From Gammaproteobacteria bacterium (GTDB lineage Bacteria; Pseudomonadota; Gammaproteobacteria; Pseudomonadales; Oleiphilaceae): a stretch of 42,648 bases of DNA. The position numbers and the translations under genes are program-made. Shown one piece after another: positions 13,050-20,635 of this stretch. The stretch spans positions 1 to 42,648 of the forward strand of contig JAUIAZ010000002.1 in the NCBI GenBank assembly GCA_030427465.1, in the 5' to 3' direction. The stretch's first letter is position 1; the number at the start of each line of letters is the position of its first letter. A model generated the notes under the pieces. The model was not told the origin of the DNA. It saw nothing but the letters and a program-made list of their open reading frames with translations, and did not search any database.

Positions 13050-13826
13050 CTATCTGGCAGGCAGGTGTACCGGTATTTGCTTCTGGTCAAGCAGGCGTTG
13101 TACGGTTCTGGGCGGCAGCTGGTCGGTGAAAAAATGGCTGGCCTGGGTAATGTGACCCATCTCAACCATCGCCTTGCGCGAAAACTTGCTGTAATCGGCG
13201 GCCAGAATGACCTCCCGGCTTTGTTGCACGATGGTCTGTGCCACCCTGACTTCGCGGTAATCATAGTCCAGCAGCGTGCCGTCCCGGTCGATGGCACTGA
13301 TACCGACAATGCCGTAATCCAGCCGGAACTGTCGGATAAAATCGATGGTGGATTCGCCGACAATTCCGCCATCCCGGGAGCGAACTTCTCCTGAGGCCAC
13401 GATGACACGAAAATCTGGCTTCTGGTAAAGAATACTGGCGACGTGCAGATTGTTGGTCACAATCTGTAAGCTCTGATGATTCAACAAGGCCTTCGCTATG
13501 GCTTCTGTCGTCGTGCCGATATTGATGAAGAGGCTGCTGTTATTCGGGATGTAGGCAGCGACTTCGCTTGCGATCACGGACTTGGCATCCGGGTTGCGGA
13601 TCTGGCGATCCTGATAAGACAGGTTCTCGATTGAAGTACCCCAGTTGGCACCGCCGTGAAAGCGCTCTACGGGTGTTTGTTCAGCAAGAATGCTCAGATC
13701 TTTCCGCAGAGTTTGAGGGCTTACATCAAAGATACTTTGTAGTTCGTCGAGAGTCAGACTGCCATGCTCCTGAATCTTCTGGAGTATCTGACGTTGTCGT
13801 GCATTCAACGATTTTTTCTCATTCAT
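13050..13826 (-). CDS. glpR: Glycerol-3-phosphate regulon repressor (DeoR family)
   Basis: A 258-residue DeoR-type repressor (E. coli GlpR 252) with an N-terminal winged HTH (RQILQKIQEHGSLTLDEL, then DVSPQTLRKDL) and a C-terminal sugar-phosphate sensor domain. The sensor domain has IGTTTEAIAKALLNH, IVTNNLHVA and GEVRSRDGGIVGE, all closely matching E. coli GlpR. It probably binds glycerol-3-P as inducer and represses glpDK directly downstream. A gap of 130 bases with the operator separates it from glpD. It is divergent from the solute-binding protein gene. Confidence 0.93.
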   Translation of the reverse strand: MNEKKSLNARQRQILQKIQEHGSLTLDELQSIFDVSPQTLRKDLSILAEQTPVERFHGGANWGTSIENLSYQDRQIRNPDAKSVIASEVAAYIPNNSSLFINIGTTTEAIAKALLNHQSLQIVTNNLHVASILYQKPDFRVIVASGEVRSRDGGIVGESTIDFIRQFRLDYGIVGISAIDRDGTLLDYDYREVRVAQTIVQQSREVILAADYSKFSRKAMVEMGHITQASHFFTDQLPPRTVQRLLDQKQIPVHLPAR

Positions 13827-13903
13827 TCGATCTTTGGCTCTCCCATGGCATGGCTGAAAAACAGTCTAAACTAAGAAGTCATACGCGCATAATGGTATGG
13901 GTA

Positions 13904-15154
13904 ATGGTGAAGAAAAGTCTCCTTATCGCCCTTGGGTTTCTGGCATCTTGGGCAATGGCCCAGCAGCCACTGGTGATCGCCACCAATCCTACCGATTCGA
14001 CTCAGCGGCAAGTATATCTTGACCTGATCAGCAACTTTGAAGAACAGAGCCCGCAATGGGATGTGCGCATTCTGGCGTTTGAGCACGAGGCATACAAGGC
14101 CCGCTTCCTCAACAGCCTGGCAAGCGAGAAACCCGAGGCTGATGTCTATTTCTGGTTTGCGGGAGAACGCATGCGTTCGCTGGTGCGTCAGGGACAGATC
14201 CGCAGTCTGGCTAAGCTTTGGCAAGATTACGCGTTAACGGACAAAATGACCTCGGGTTCGGTGGCGGCCGTATCACTTGACCGTCAGCCTTACGCCTTGC
14301 CAGTGAACTATTACCATTGGGGTTTCTATTACAAGATATCTGTGTTTAAACGCTTAGGCCTGACGCCGCCCGAGAACTGGTCTGAACTACTTGATGTGAT
14401 CCGGACCCTGCGGGAAAGTTCGGTCACTCCGATTGCCTTGGGCTCTGAAGCGCCCTGGACGCTGGCAGCATTTTTTGACTACCTGAATTTGCGACTGAAT
14501 GGCCTGGAATTCCATCAGAAGCTACTGGCAGGCCGAGTGTCTTTTCTGGATCCGGGAGTCGCCCGTGTCTTTGATTACTGGGGGCAACTGACGTCGGCAG
14601 GTGCTTTTGACAGTAGTCATGCCCGACATAACTGGCAAGGCGTGCTGCCCTATTTCTATCGCAATATGGCCGGCATGATGCTGATGGGGAACTTTTTTAT
14701 CACCCAGGTACCTGACCGTATCAAGAGCGATATCGGTTTTTTTCCTTTTCCCTACATCGTACCCGACATGCCGCGGTATGAGGAAGCGCCTACGGATGTC
14801 CTCCTGATACCTGCAAGAGCCAGCAACCCCGAAGGTGCCGAACAGTTCCTTGCATTCATGGCTGGCGCAGAGCAACAGAGCCTGATGAATAATCGTCTGG
14901 GTAAGTCCAGTCCGAATCTGTATGCCAACTCCCGGGACGAAAACTTCCTGCGGGAGGGAAGGGCACTGCTTTCGCAGGCCAGTGCGGTGACCCAGTTTTT
15001 TGATCGCGATGCAGATCCGCGCCTGGTACCGGTTGGAATGGCTCTTTTTCAGTCTTATATGGCTTCACCGAAACGTCTCTCAGAACACCTGGCTGAGGCT
15101 GAGTCCCGACGTCAGGCCATCTTCGTGACAGGCTACGAACCTTCCCCTGATTAA
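13904..15154 (+). CDS. Orphan ABC-type extracellular solute-binding protein (family 1)
   Basis: Periplasmic sugar-type binding protein of about 416 residues. The open frame extends far upstream, antisense to glpR, but the Sec signal peptide (VKKSLLIALGFLASWAMA, cut before QQPLV) fixes the start at one of two ATGs, 13892 or 13904; the second is given. The mature part has the family-1 layout: LVIATNPTDS, LNSLASEKPEADVYFWFAGE, then a YYKISVFKRLGLTPPENWSEL segment typical of sugar binders. No permease or ATPase genes are adjacent, so its transporter is elsewhere or it serves as a sensor. Its position opposite glpR hints at a glycerol-phosphate or polyol ligand, but nothing in the sequence proves this. 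Confidence 0.8.
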   Translation: MVKKSLLIALGFLASWAMAQQPLVIATNPTDSTQRQVYLDLISNFEEQSPQWDVRILAFEHEAYKARFLNSLASEKPEADVYFWFAGERMRSLVRQGQIRSLAKLWQDYALTDKMTSGSVAAVSLDRQPYALPVNYYHWGFYYKISVFKRLGLTPPENWSELLDVIRTLRESSVTPIALGSEAPWTLAAFFDYLNLRLNGLEFHQKLLAGRVSFLDPGVARVFDYWGQLTSAGAFDSSHARHNWQGVLPYFYRNMAGMMLMGNFFITQVPDRIKSDIGFFPFPYIVPDMPRYEEAPTDVLLIPARASNPEGAEQFLAFMAGAEQQSLMNNRLGKSSPNLYANSRDENFLREGRALLSQASAVTQFFDRDADPRLVPVGMALFQSYMASPKRLSEHLAEAESRRQAIFVTGYEPSPD

Positions 15155-15175
15155 ATCTCCGGCATCGGTAGAATC

Positions 15176-15733
15176 TCAGCGGTTTGCGTTACCACCCTTG
15201 ATGTGGAAATTAACCCGAAGTTTTCCGCGGCGTACTTCAACATTTCGGACAACGGTTCGTGCCAGGCGGTGACGCCAGCTGCTTTCCCTGAATCTGAAAA
15301 TAGGGTTCTCTGAGAAAAAACGGGTCAACAATGCGCGGATCATATAGCGCGCCGGTTTCAGGTAGTTCCCTGGCAATGGGTGGATTTCGAAGAAAGTGAT
15401 ATCCGGGTTGGCCAGATAAAAAGCCCCTTGCTCATGTACATAAACCACCTCACCTTCTGTTTCAATATGTCCGGTTGCTGTGATACCGCCTGGCAATGAC
15501 AGGGAAAGGTCGACCCACAAGGCGACCCGATTACTATGATCGTGCAGCCGGACTTTGGGGTCCATGAGCGTCAGCGTAAGCAGATACTTACGCATCTGAA
15601 TCGGAAAATGCTGGGCAAGCCTCTCAGAAAGTGCTGCATCTGAAAGAGCCAGCCGATAAACCAGGCCTCTGACAATCTGTCGGCCGATATCCAGGGTACG
15701 GGTTTGCAAATCTGCCAAACGATGCTGGCTCAC
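15176..15733 (-). CDS. YceB/DUF1439-like protein without signal peptide
   Basis: A 185-residue protein of unknown function. It shares a pattern with the divergent lipoprotein gene at 15822: a G-x-x-x-Y/F beta segment (EGEVVYVHEQGAFYL), then SENPIFRF, then a C-terminal VEVRRGKLRVNF strand. I read the two as distant paralogs of the YceB/DUF1439 (LEAF) type. This copy has no signal peptide or lipobox, so it appears cytoplasmic unless the start is misplaced. The family assignment is by eye and moderate. Confidence 0.7.
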   Translation of the reverse strand: MSQHRLADLQTRTLDIGRQIVRGLVYRLALSDAALSERLAQHFPIQMRKYLLTLTLMDPKVRLHDHSNRVALWVDLSLSLPGGITATGHIETEGEVVYVHEQGAFYLANPDITFFEIHPLPGNYLKPARYMIRALLTRFFSENPIFRFRESSWRHRLARTVVRNVEVRRGKLRVNFHIKGGNANR

Positions 15734-15821
15734 AGAATCCTCTCGGGGACAATACGGATTGAGCTTGGGGTTGGTGGGAGCCCATCATAACATCCTTAAT
15801 TCAACAATGAGAGGATCATGC

Positions 15822-16394
15822 ATGGGCAGTTTCCAGGCAATAAGACGCGGAATGCTGGCCGCTTGTGTGGTGTTGGTTACGGCCTGCACATCAGCACTGA
15901 ACCCCCTCTCAATCAGCGAAGAACAACTGGCAGGATACCTGCGCGAGCAGATTGTCCGTTTTGATCACGAACAGCTGAAATCCGGAAGCCCGCTGAGTGT
16001 ACAGTTGCGCGATGCGGCGGTAGAAGTGGGCCCGGAAGGGCGTGAGGTGATCAGCCTGGCGTTTGAAGGTGAGGTGGCTGTGAACGCCGTTCTCACCAAG
16101 ATTCCCGTTGATGTTTCCATGAAACTGGAAGGCCAGCCCTTCTTTGAGCCGGGAGAGCAGGCAATTTACATTCGCCGGCTGACACTTGTAGACAGCGAAA
16201 TCAACTCACCTTTCTTCAAGGGTGATTTCAAACCGGTTACCGATATGCTGATGAAAGCTGTTGGTCGAATGCTCGAAGAAGCCCCCGTCTACCGTTTGAA
16301 CCCGGATGACTTCTCCTCCACGCTGATCAAGATGGCGGATCTGGATCTGCAGGTCACGAAAGGGCGCTTGGTGCTCGCGCCCAGGAAGAGCTAA
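15822..16394 (+). CDS. YceB/DUF1439-like outer-membrane lipoprotein
   Basis: A 190-residue lipoprotein. Start chosen at 15822 because GAGAGGA lies 6 bases upstream and the signal peptide then has normal length. The lipobox VTAC puts the lipidated cysteine at residue 22. The mature part is beta-rich with EPGEQAIYIRRLTLVDSEI and EEAPVYRL and ends in a VTKGRLVLAP strand, as in YceB-type lipid-binding-like proteins. An ATG at 15759 is possible but would bury the signal peptide. It is divergent from its presumed paralog. Confidence 0.78.
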   Translation: MGSFQAIRRGMLAACVVLVTACTSALNPLSISEEQLAGYLREQIVRFDHEQLKSGSPLSVQLRDAAVEVGPEGREVISLAFEGEVAVNAVLTKIPVDVSMKLEGQPFFEPGEQAIYIRRLTLVDSEINSPFFKGDFKPVTDMLMKAVGRMLEEAPVYRLNPDDFSSTLIKMADLDLQVTKGRLVLAPRKS

Positions 16395-16429
16395 TCAGAA
16401 TTCTGATGTTGGTTTCAGATAGAGAAACC
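16394..16429. other. Two small inverted repeats in a convergent gap
   Basis: The 68-base gap between the lipoprotein gene and the OmpA-like gene holds a 14-bp palindrome, ATCAGAATTCTGAT (16394-16407), and a 6-bp stem GGTTTC/GAAACC (16411-16416 with 16424-16429, 7-base loop). No clean T run follows on either strand. They may form a weak two-way terminator. Confidence 0.3.
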
Positions 16430-16462
16430 TGACTTTATCGCGGGCAACCCATGTCATTTTTT

Positions 16463-17365
16463 TCATCTCAGGGTAAGCTGCTTTTCTTTCAGATCCGGCC
16501 CTGTTTTTTCAATCCAGGTGACAGTCACTTTGCGCCAGGTTTTAGCCGGTAAGGTGTCGGAATCGGTTAGCCCTACTTTGATTGTCAGGTGAATACGGGT
16601 GGTACTCAGGCCGGCATTAACAAGAGATTGGTAAACGGTTTGCGCTCTTTTTGCGGACAGCTGACGGTTGAGTGGCGAAGGACCGCTGCGATCTGCATAA
16701 CCCGTGATTTCCAGTGTTCCCTCATGATTGCTCAGTACCTGGACCAGGTTGTGAAGGCTGTACTCATCCTGCTCCGACATCGAGTACTGGCCTGGCTCGA
16801 AATAGGCGACAGTGAGGGCTGCGCCGGGCTCAACACCCGACAAGGTTTCAGAGACAGCAGATTCGTACAGGCTGATTTTGGTCCGGTAGCAGCAGCCTAA
16901 TAGCTGGTGCTCAACGACTAGGTAGTCTCTGAAGCCGTCCATATGGGGAAGGCGTCCCCAAGCTCTGCTAGTAGAAGCTTCCGGTAGGGGTTGTGCGTCG
17001 TTGTTGGCGCTGGACTGTGAGCAGTCTGTTTGTTCAAGTGCACAAGTATCCAGTGTCTGCCACCTGCCTTCGGCAACGGAGCGCCTGTCGGCATTTTGAA
17101 TAGACCAAAGCGACTGTTCTTCGGGCCAGTCGATTGACCACACTTGTCTGGAGCTGATGATCCTCCGGGTTGAAGATCCCAGGGTCAACTCATGTAGTCC
17201 AGGCCCTTTTTTCTGATATTCAAACAGGTTGAATTCTGTCGGGCTGCTGCTATACCAATGTTCCGGGCTGAAAGTCGCTGGCTCCTTACTTTGGACAGAG
17301 CAGCAGAGCATCATCAGCAGCATCGTAATAAGAGGGTGTTGCTTGCTATCAAATGAAAACTTCAT
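16463..17365 (-). CDS. OmpA-family protein at the end of the Tad operon
   Basis: A 300-residue secreted protein. The frame is open upstream, but the start at 17365 is chosen because a signal-like N-terminus (KQHPLITMLLMMLCC) begins there and the preceding gene ends at 17380. The last 110 residues are an OmpA-like peptidoglycan-binding domain: YFEPGQYSMSEQDEYSL, then LEITGYADRSGPSPLNRQLS with AKRAQTVYQSL, including the Asp and Arg that bind diaminopimelate. It likely anchors the pilus machine or an outer-membrane part to the cell wall. The N-terminal 180 residues are not recognised. Confidence 0.85.
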   Translation of the reverse strand: MKFSFDSKQHPLITMLLMMLCCSVQSKEPATFSPEHWYSSSPTEFNLFEYQKKGPGLHELTLGSSTRRIISSRQVWSIDWPEEQSLWSIQNADRRSVAEGRWQTLDTCALEQTDCSQSSANNDAQPLPEASTSRAWGRLPHMDGFRDYLVVEHQLLGCCYRTKISLYESAVSETLSGVEPGAALTVAYFEPGQYSMSEQDEYSLHNLVQVLSNHEGTLEITGYADRSGPSPLNRQLSAKRAQTVYQSLVNAGLSTTRIHLTIKVGLTDSDTLPAKTWRKVTVTWIEKTGPDLKEKQLTLR

Positions 17366-17379
17366 ACATAAAATCCGTA

Positions 17380-18150
17380 TTAATTCTGAAGTGAGTTGGC
17401 AATAAATGGGGTTTGCATCCTGGCAGTGGCCGTCGTAGACAACACCAGTAGTTTTTCGTGTACAACCGGCGGCCCCTGAGTACCATTGCCGCGAATGCAA
17501 TAATCCAGAAAAGGGCCTGGATCAGGATCTGTTTCGAACCACTGCAAGGCCTCAATCGCGTCGGCGAAAAAAGGCGTAATGAGTTTGTGGCAGTACCTGA
17601 CCCTGATCTGCAGCAGATTGGCATCCTGAATACTGATCGCGCCTTCCCCTCCGGCAAGGGGAATGGCAGATGAGTTTCTGTGGCTCAGGTGGGTGTGGGG
17701 GATTACCAGATTCAGCTGATAGGGGGTTAATAGACCTTTGTCTTTCGCACAGGGCTTGATCTGCTCCGGTAACAGCGGAATCTTCTGCTTGTGTGCATTG
17801 AAGGTTTCGCGGTTTGGACTGAGTGTTTCGATAAACGTATAGGTTGGAAAAAAATGTTTCCGTATCCTGCTGGCATCCGTGTAGCTAGCCAGGTTTTTTT
17901 CATCTCTCATCAGAAGCGGTGCCATGCTCAACTGAAACTGATCATACATGGCTGATTTGCAGCCATGATTCAATGTACCGGCGCGGACTGTCAGGGTTGC
18001 GGCGTGGTTCAGAAGCAGCTTTGCGCGATAGATCAAGGCAAACTCCAGACAGCCGATCACCAAGACCAGCAAAAGGGGAATAGCGAGTATCATTTCTACG
18101 CTCGCTGCGCCTTTCAGGCGTCTTGTGAATGCACGGGGACATTGAATCAC
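17380..18150 (-). CDS. TadE/TadF-type pseudopilin
   Basis: A 256-residue minor-pilin-like protein. It has a short basic leader, then G followed by AASVEM (Glu at +5 after the predicted cut) and a long hydrophobic helix, LAIPLLLVLVIGCLEFAL, the classic TadE/TadF/TadG layout. The C-terminal part is periplasmic with several cysteines. It overlaps the TPR lipoprotein gene by 4 bases. In Tad systems these proteins are processed by the prepilin peptidase and prime pilus assembly. Confidence 0.85.
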   Translation of the reverse strand: MIQCPRAFTRRLKGAASVEMILAIPLLLVLVIGCLEFALIYRAKLLLNHAATLTVRAGTLNHGCKSAMYDQFQLSMAPLLMRDEKNLASYTDASRIRKHFFPTYTFIETLSPNRETFNAHKQKIPLLPEQIKPCAKDKGLLTPYQLNLVIPHTHLSHRNSSAIPLAGGEGAISIQDANLLQIRVRYCHKLITPFFADAIEALQWFETDPDPGPFLDYCIRGNGTQGPPVVHEKLLVLSTTATARMQTPFIANSLQN

Positions 18151-18590
18151 TGGCTTTCCCCGATGACCTGAATTCCGTTGTAATAGTGTTCGAACGCTGC
18201 CCGGTATTCTCTGTAGCCACCGAACTGACGGTGTCCTTCTGCACTTAACTGACTGGCTTGCTCCAGGCGCACCTGCATCAGGTTGTAGAGCGCACGCGGG
18301 TCGGTTGTATCCAGTTCACTGGCCAATGTGTAGTGGGTTGCAGCAGCTTCCCAGTGTTGCAGATGGTAAGCACTGTTTCCCAAGCGCAGTTGGATAAAGC
18401 TGGATTCCGGGAAGTCATCCGCCAGGCTTGAGTACTGCAGGTAGGCCTGATTGTACTGCTGGTTTTGATAGGCTTGATCGGCGAGTTCTATCTTGCTGGC
18501 ATGGTTATCAGCAAACAGGCCAACGCTCTGGCAACCGGGAAGACCCAGGAGGCAAGCCAGCATTACAGGCAGGCTAAGCGGTTTCAGCAT
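18147..18590 (-). CDS. TadD-like TPR lipoprotein
   Basis: A 147-residue protein with a signal peptide ending in LPGC (lipidated Cys20). It then has TPR-like helical repeats (ADQAYQNQQYNQAYLQYSSL and LGNSAYHLQHWEAAATHYTL). In Tad loci TadD is a TPR lipoprotein thought to act as a pilotin or assembly factor for the secretin; this one is shorter than most TadD proteins. It overlaps DUF192 upstream by 7 bases and the pseudopilin downstream by 4. Confidence 0.8.
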   Translation of the reverse strand: MLKPLSLPVMLACLLGLPGCQSVGLFADNHASKIELADQAYQNQQYNQAYLQYSSLADDFPESSFIQLRLGNSAYHLQHWEAAATHYTLASELDTTDPRALYNLMQVRLEQASQLSAEGHRQFGGYREYRAAFEHYYNGIQVIGESQ

Positions 18591-18931
18591 GGCTGCAGCC
18601 TCACGACATCCTGTGGTTTCAACTGCTTGAACAGAGCGTGATCCGCCCTAAGCTCTATACATTGCGAAGCGCGAAGATTTCCGGTGCATCTCTTTGGCAT
18701 AACGGAGGCTTTGAATGAAACAACCCGCCAGGATTTGTCCAGAAAAATGACACCAATGGGAATGCGCATAGTAAAGGTATGGATTATACGGCAATCAGGT
18801 ATCAGCAGTGCATCGCTATCCAGGATGAACCGGTGCCGCGAAAAGCCTTGCAAACGGCTTCTGAACTGGTCTGCAATCATAACGTTTTTCAGGCTCGTTG
18901 AGTTTCCGTTCAACAGCAGATTCAGGCTCAT
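18584..18931 (-). CDS. DUF192 family protein in the Tad operon
   Basis: A 115-residue protein with the DUF192 pattern: SRLQGFSRHRF near the N-terminus, then DCRIIHTFTMRIPIGVIFLD and a C-terminal CIELRADHALFKQL. The family's role is unknown. Many DUF192 proteins carry a signal peptide; this one does not. It overlaps tadC by 4 bases and the TPR gene by 7, so it is made together with Tad machine parts. Confidence 0.85.
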   Translation of the reverse strand: MSLNLLLNGNSTSLKNVMIADQFRSRLQGFSRHRFILDSDALLIPDCRIIHTFTMRIPIGVIFLDKSWRVVSFKASVMPKRCTGNLRASQCIELRADHALFKQLKPQDVVRLQPC

Positions 18932-19797
18932 AGGGTATCCTTCAATTTGATTAGCATGGGAAAAGCCAGCACAAGAAAAGTGACGGGGAAAATGAAAACA
19001 ACCAAGGGAAATATGAGCTTCACGGGCGCCTGCATGGCGTGCTTTTCCGCTCGCTGAAAACGCTCAACACGACGCTGAAGGGCCTGGGTTCTCAAAGTAT
19101 TAACGAGCCCGCTACCACTGATCTCGGCTTGGGCGAGTGTGCTTACGAGCGTTCGGATTTCTGACAGGTCACAGCGATCGGAAAGGCTCAGAAGTGCTTC
19201 CTTCCGGCTCAGGCCGGTACGAATATCTCTCAGAACCCGTGACCACTCGTCCCGCATGGCCCCTGGGGGACCGTGTCTGACAGCCTGTTGAATGGCTCCG
19301 TTCAGGTTGATCCCGGCTTCAACGGCCATCAGCATGAAATCCAGATAAACTGGTAACTGGCGTACAATCTGAAGACCTCTGGCGCGGGCGTGGTCCCGGG
19401 TCTTGAGGGGCAAAGCGGCTCCACTCAATAGAAAGATAGCCGCGAATAGCCAAGTGGGCAGATTGATCTGTGCCCAGCTACCCAGAAGCAAGAACATGCC
19501 AGTGAAGGATACAGCCAGTGCCAGAGCTGTGCAGATAAACTCAGGTACGGTGAACTGGTAGCTCAGGCCTGAACGGTCCAGCAATCGCTGGGTTGCTGAC
19601 CTGAGACTGTCTGGAATATGTTGCTCCAGGGGCCATTGGAGCAGTTTCACCAAGGGCCATAACGCGACTGTCCAGGCCGGAGGCTGATCCAGGTGTGACC
19701 TCTGCTCTTCCCGGATGAGTCGGGTCAACTGCAAGCACCCCAGTGCAGCCATCACGGCCGAGGTGGCCCAGAGCATGGGTATCAGATAATCAAACAT
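18928..19797 (-). CDS. tadC: Tad pilus inner-membrane platform protein TadC
   Basis: A 289-residue T2SSF-domain protein. It has N-terminal membrane helices, a cytoplasmic region with DFMLMAVEAGINLNGAIQQA and LRDIRTGLSRKEALLSLSDR, and C-terminal helices (LIFPLVVFIFPVTFLVLAFP). With TadB it forms the platform in which the TadA motor works. It overlaps tadB by 8 bases. Confidence 0.92.
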   Translation of the reverse strand: MFDYLIPMLWATSAVMAALGCLQLTRLIREEQRSHLDQPPAWTVALWPLVKLLQWPLEQHIPDSLRSATQRLLDRSGLSYQFTVPEFICTALALAVSFTGMFLLLGSWAQINLPTWLFAAIFLLSGAALPLKTRDHARARGLQIVRQLPVYLDFMLMAVEAGINLNGAIQQAVRHGPPGAMRDEWSRVLRDIRTGLSRKEALLSLSDRCDLSEIRTLVSTLAQAEISGSGLVNTLRTQALQRRVERFQRAEKHAMQAPVKLIFPLVVFIFPVTFLVLAFPMLIKLKDTL

Positions 19798-20635
19798 CGA
19801 TATTCACGATCTTTCGAATGGTAAGAAATCCTGCAAACAGCATCAGGAAGCCAACTGTCAGAACCACCGTGCCGGCCAGAGTGTTAAACAGAACCTGCAT
19901 CATTTCGGGCTCAAGCACTGAAACTGCCCCCGCTACCAGCACAGGAAGAGCAGTCATTACCCAGCCTTGCATGCGTCCCTGAGCCGTCAGTGCGTCGATT
20001 CGTCCTCGCATCTCAATTTTTTGCTGCAAGGTGTTGGCGAGTTCATCGAGAAGCTTGGAGAGGTTCCCTCCGGTTTCACGGTTCAGACGTACGGCTGAAG
20101 CAAAGAGGATGATGTCTTCGTCAGGCAGACGGCTCATGAAGTGTTCAAGACAGCTATCGAGTGGATAGCCCATTCTCATTTCTTTGAGTACCAGGCCAAA
20201 TTCCTCACTCAACGGGGGGAGACCTTCCTTGACCGCAGTCTCCAGCGCGGTCTGAAAGCTGGCTCCGGCGCGGATTGACGCAGCGATTGCTCTGAGCGCA
20301 TCAACCAGTTGTAAAACTGCCGATGTCTGCCGCCTTTTCCGGTACACGGAACGGGCGATGGAGGGAATCAGGAATCCCAGCATCATTGCCGCCGGGACGC
20401 TGATCAAAGGAGAGGTGAACAGGCTGAAAAGCAAGCCTGCAACGATGCCACAGGACAAGTAGACTGCCAGGACATTCAACCGGGTCAAAAACAGGAAATG
20501 ATCACCCCAGGCTTGTTTCTGAGCGTCAATGAATCTCAGCATATAGTGCAGCGCTTTCCTGAGCAGACTAAAACAAGCCGGTGCGAGTACCAGAGCGGCG
20601 AGGCTACACAGGATCGCGACTTCAGCGGGGATCAT
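19790..20635 (-). CDS. tadB: Tad pilus inner-membrane platform protein TadB
   Basis: A 281-residue T2SSF-domain protein with two N-terminal helices and two C-terminal helices around a cytoplasmic domain. That domain contains LVDALRAIAASIRAGASFQT and the FASAVRLNRETGGNLSKLLD segment typical of TadB. It overlaps tadA by 4 bases (ATGA), which suggests coupled translation. Confidence 0.93.
   Translation of the reverse strand: MIPAEVAILCSLAALVLAPACFSLLRKALHYMLRFIDAQKQAWGDHFLFLTRLNVLAVYLSCGIVAGLLFSLFTSPLISVPAAMMLGFLIPSIARSVYRKRRQTSAVLQLVDALRAIAASIRAGASFQTALETAVKEGLPPLSEEFGLVLKEMRMGYPLDSCLEHFMSRLPDEDIILFASAVRLNRETGGNLSKLLDELANTLQQKIEMRGRIDALTAQGRMQGWVMTALPVLVAGAVSVLEPEMMQVLFNTLAGTVVLTVGFLMLFAGFLTIRKIVNIDV

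Noticed and set aside
13568-13903. N-terminal extension of the solute-binding protein
   Set aside because: It runs antisense through glpR and would place the signal peptide more than 100 residues inside the protein.
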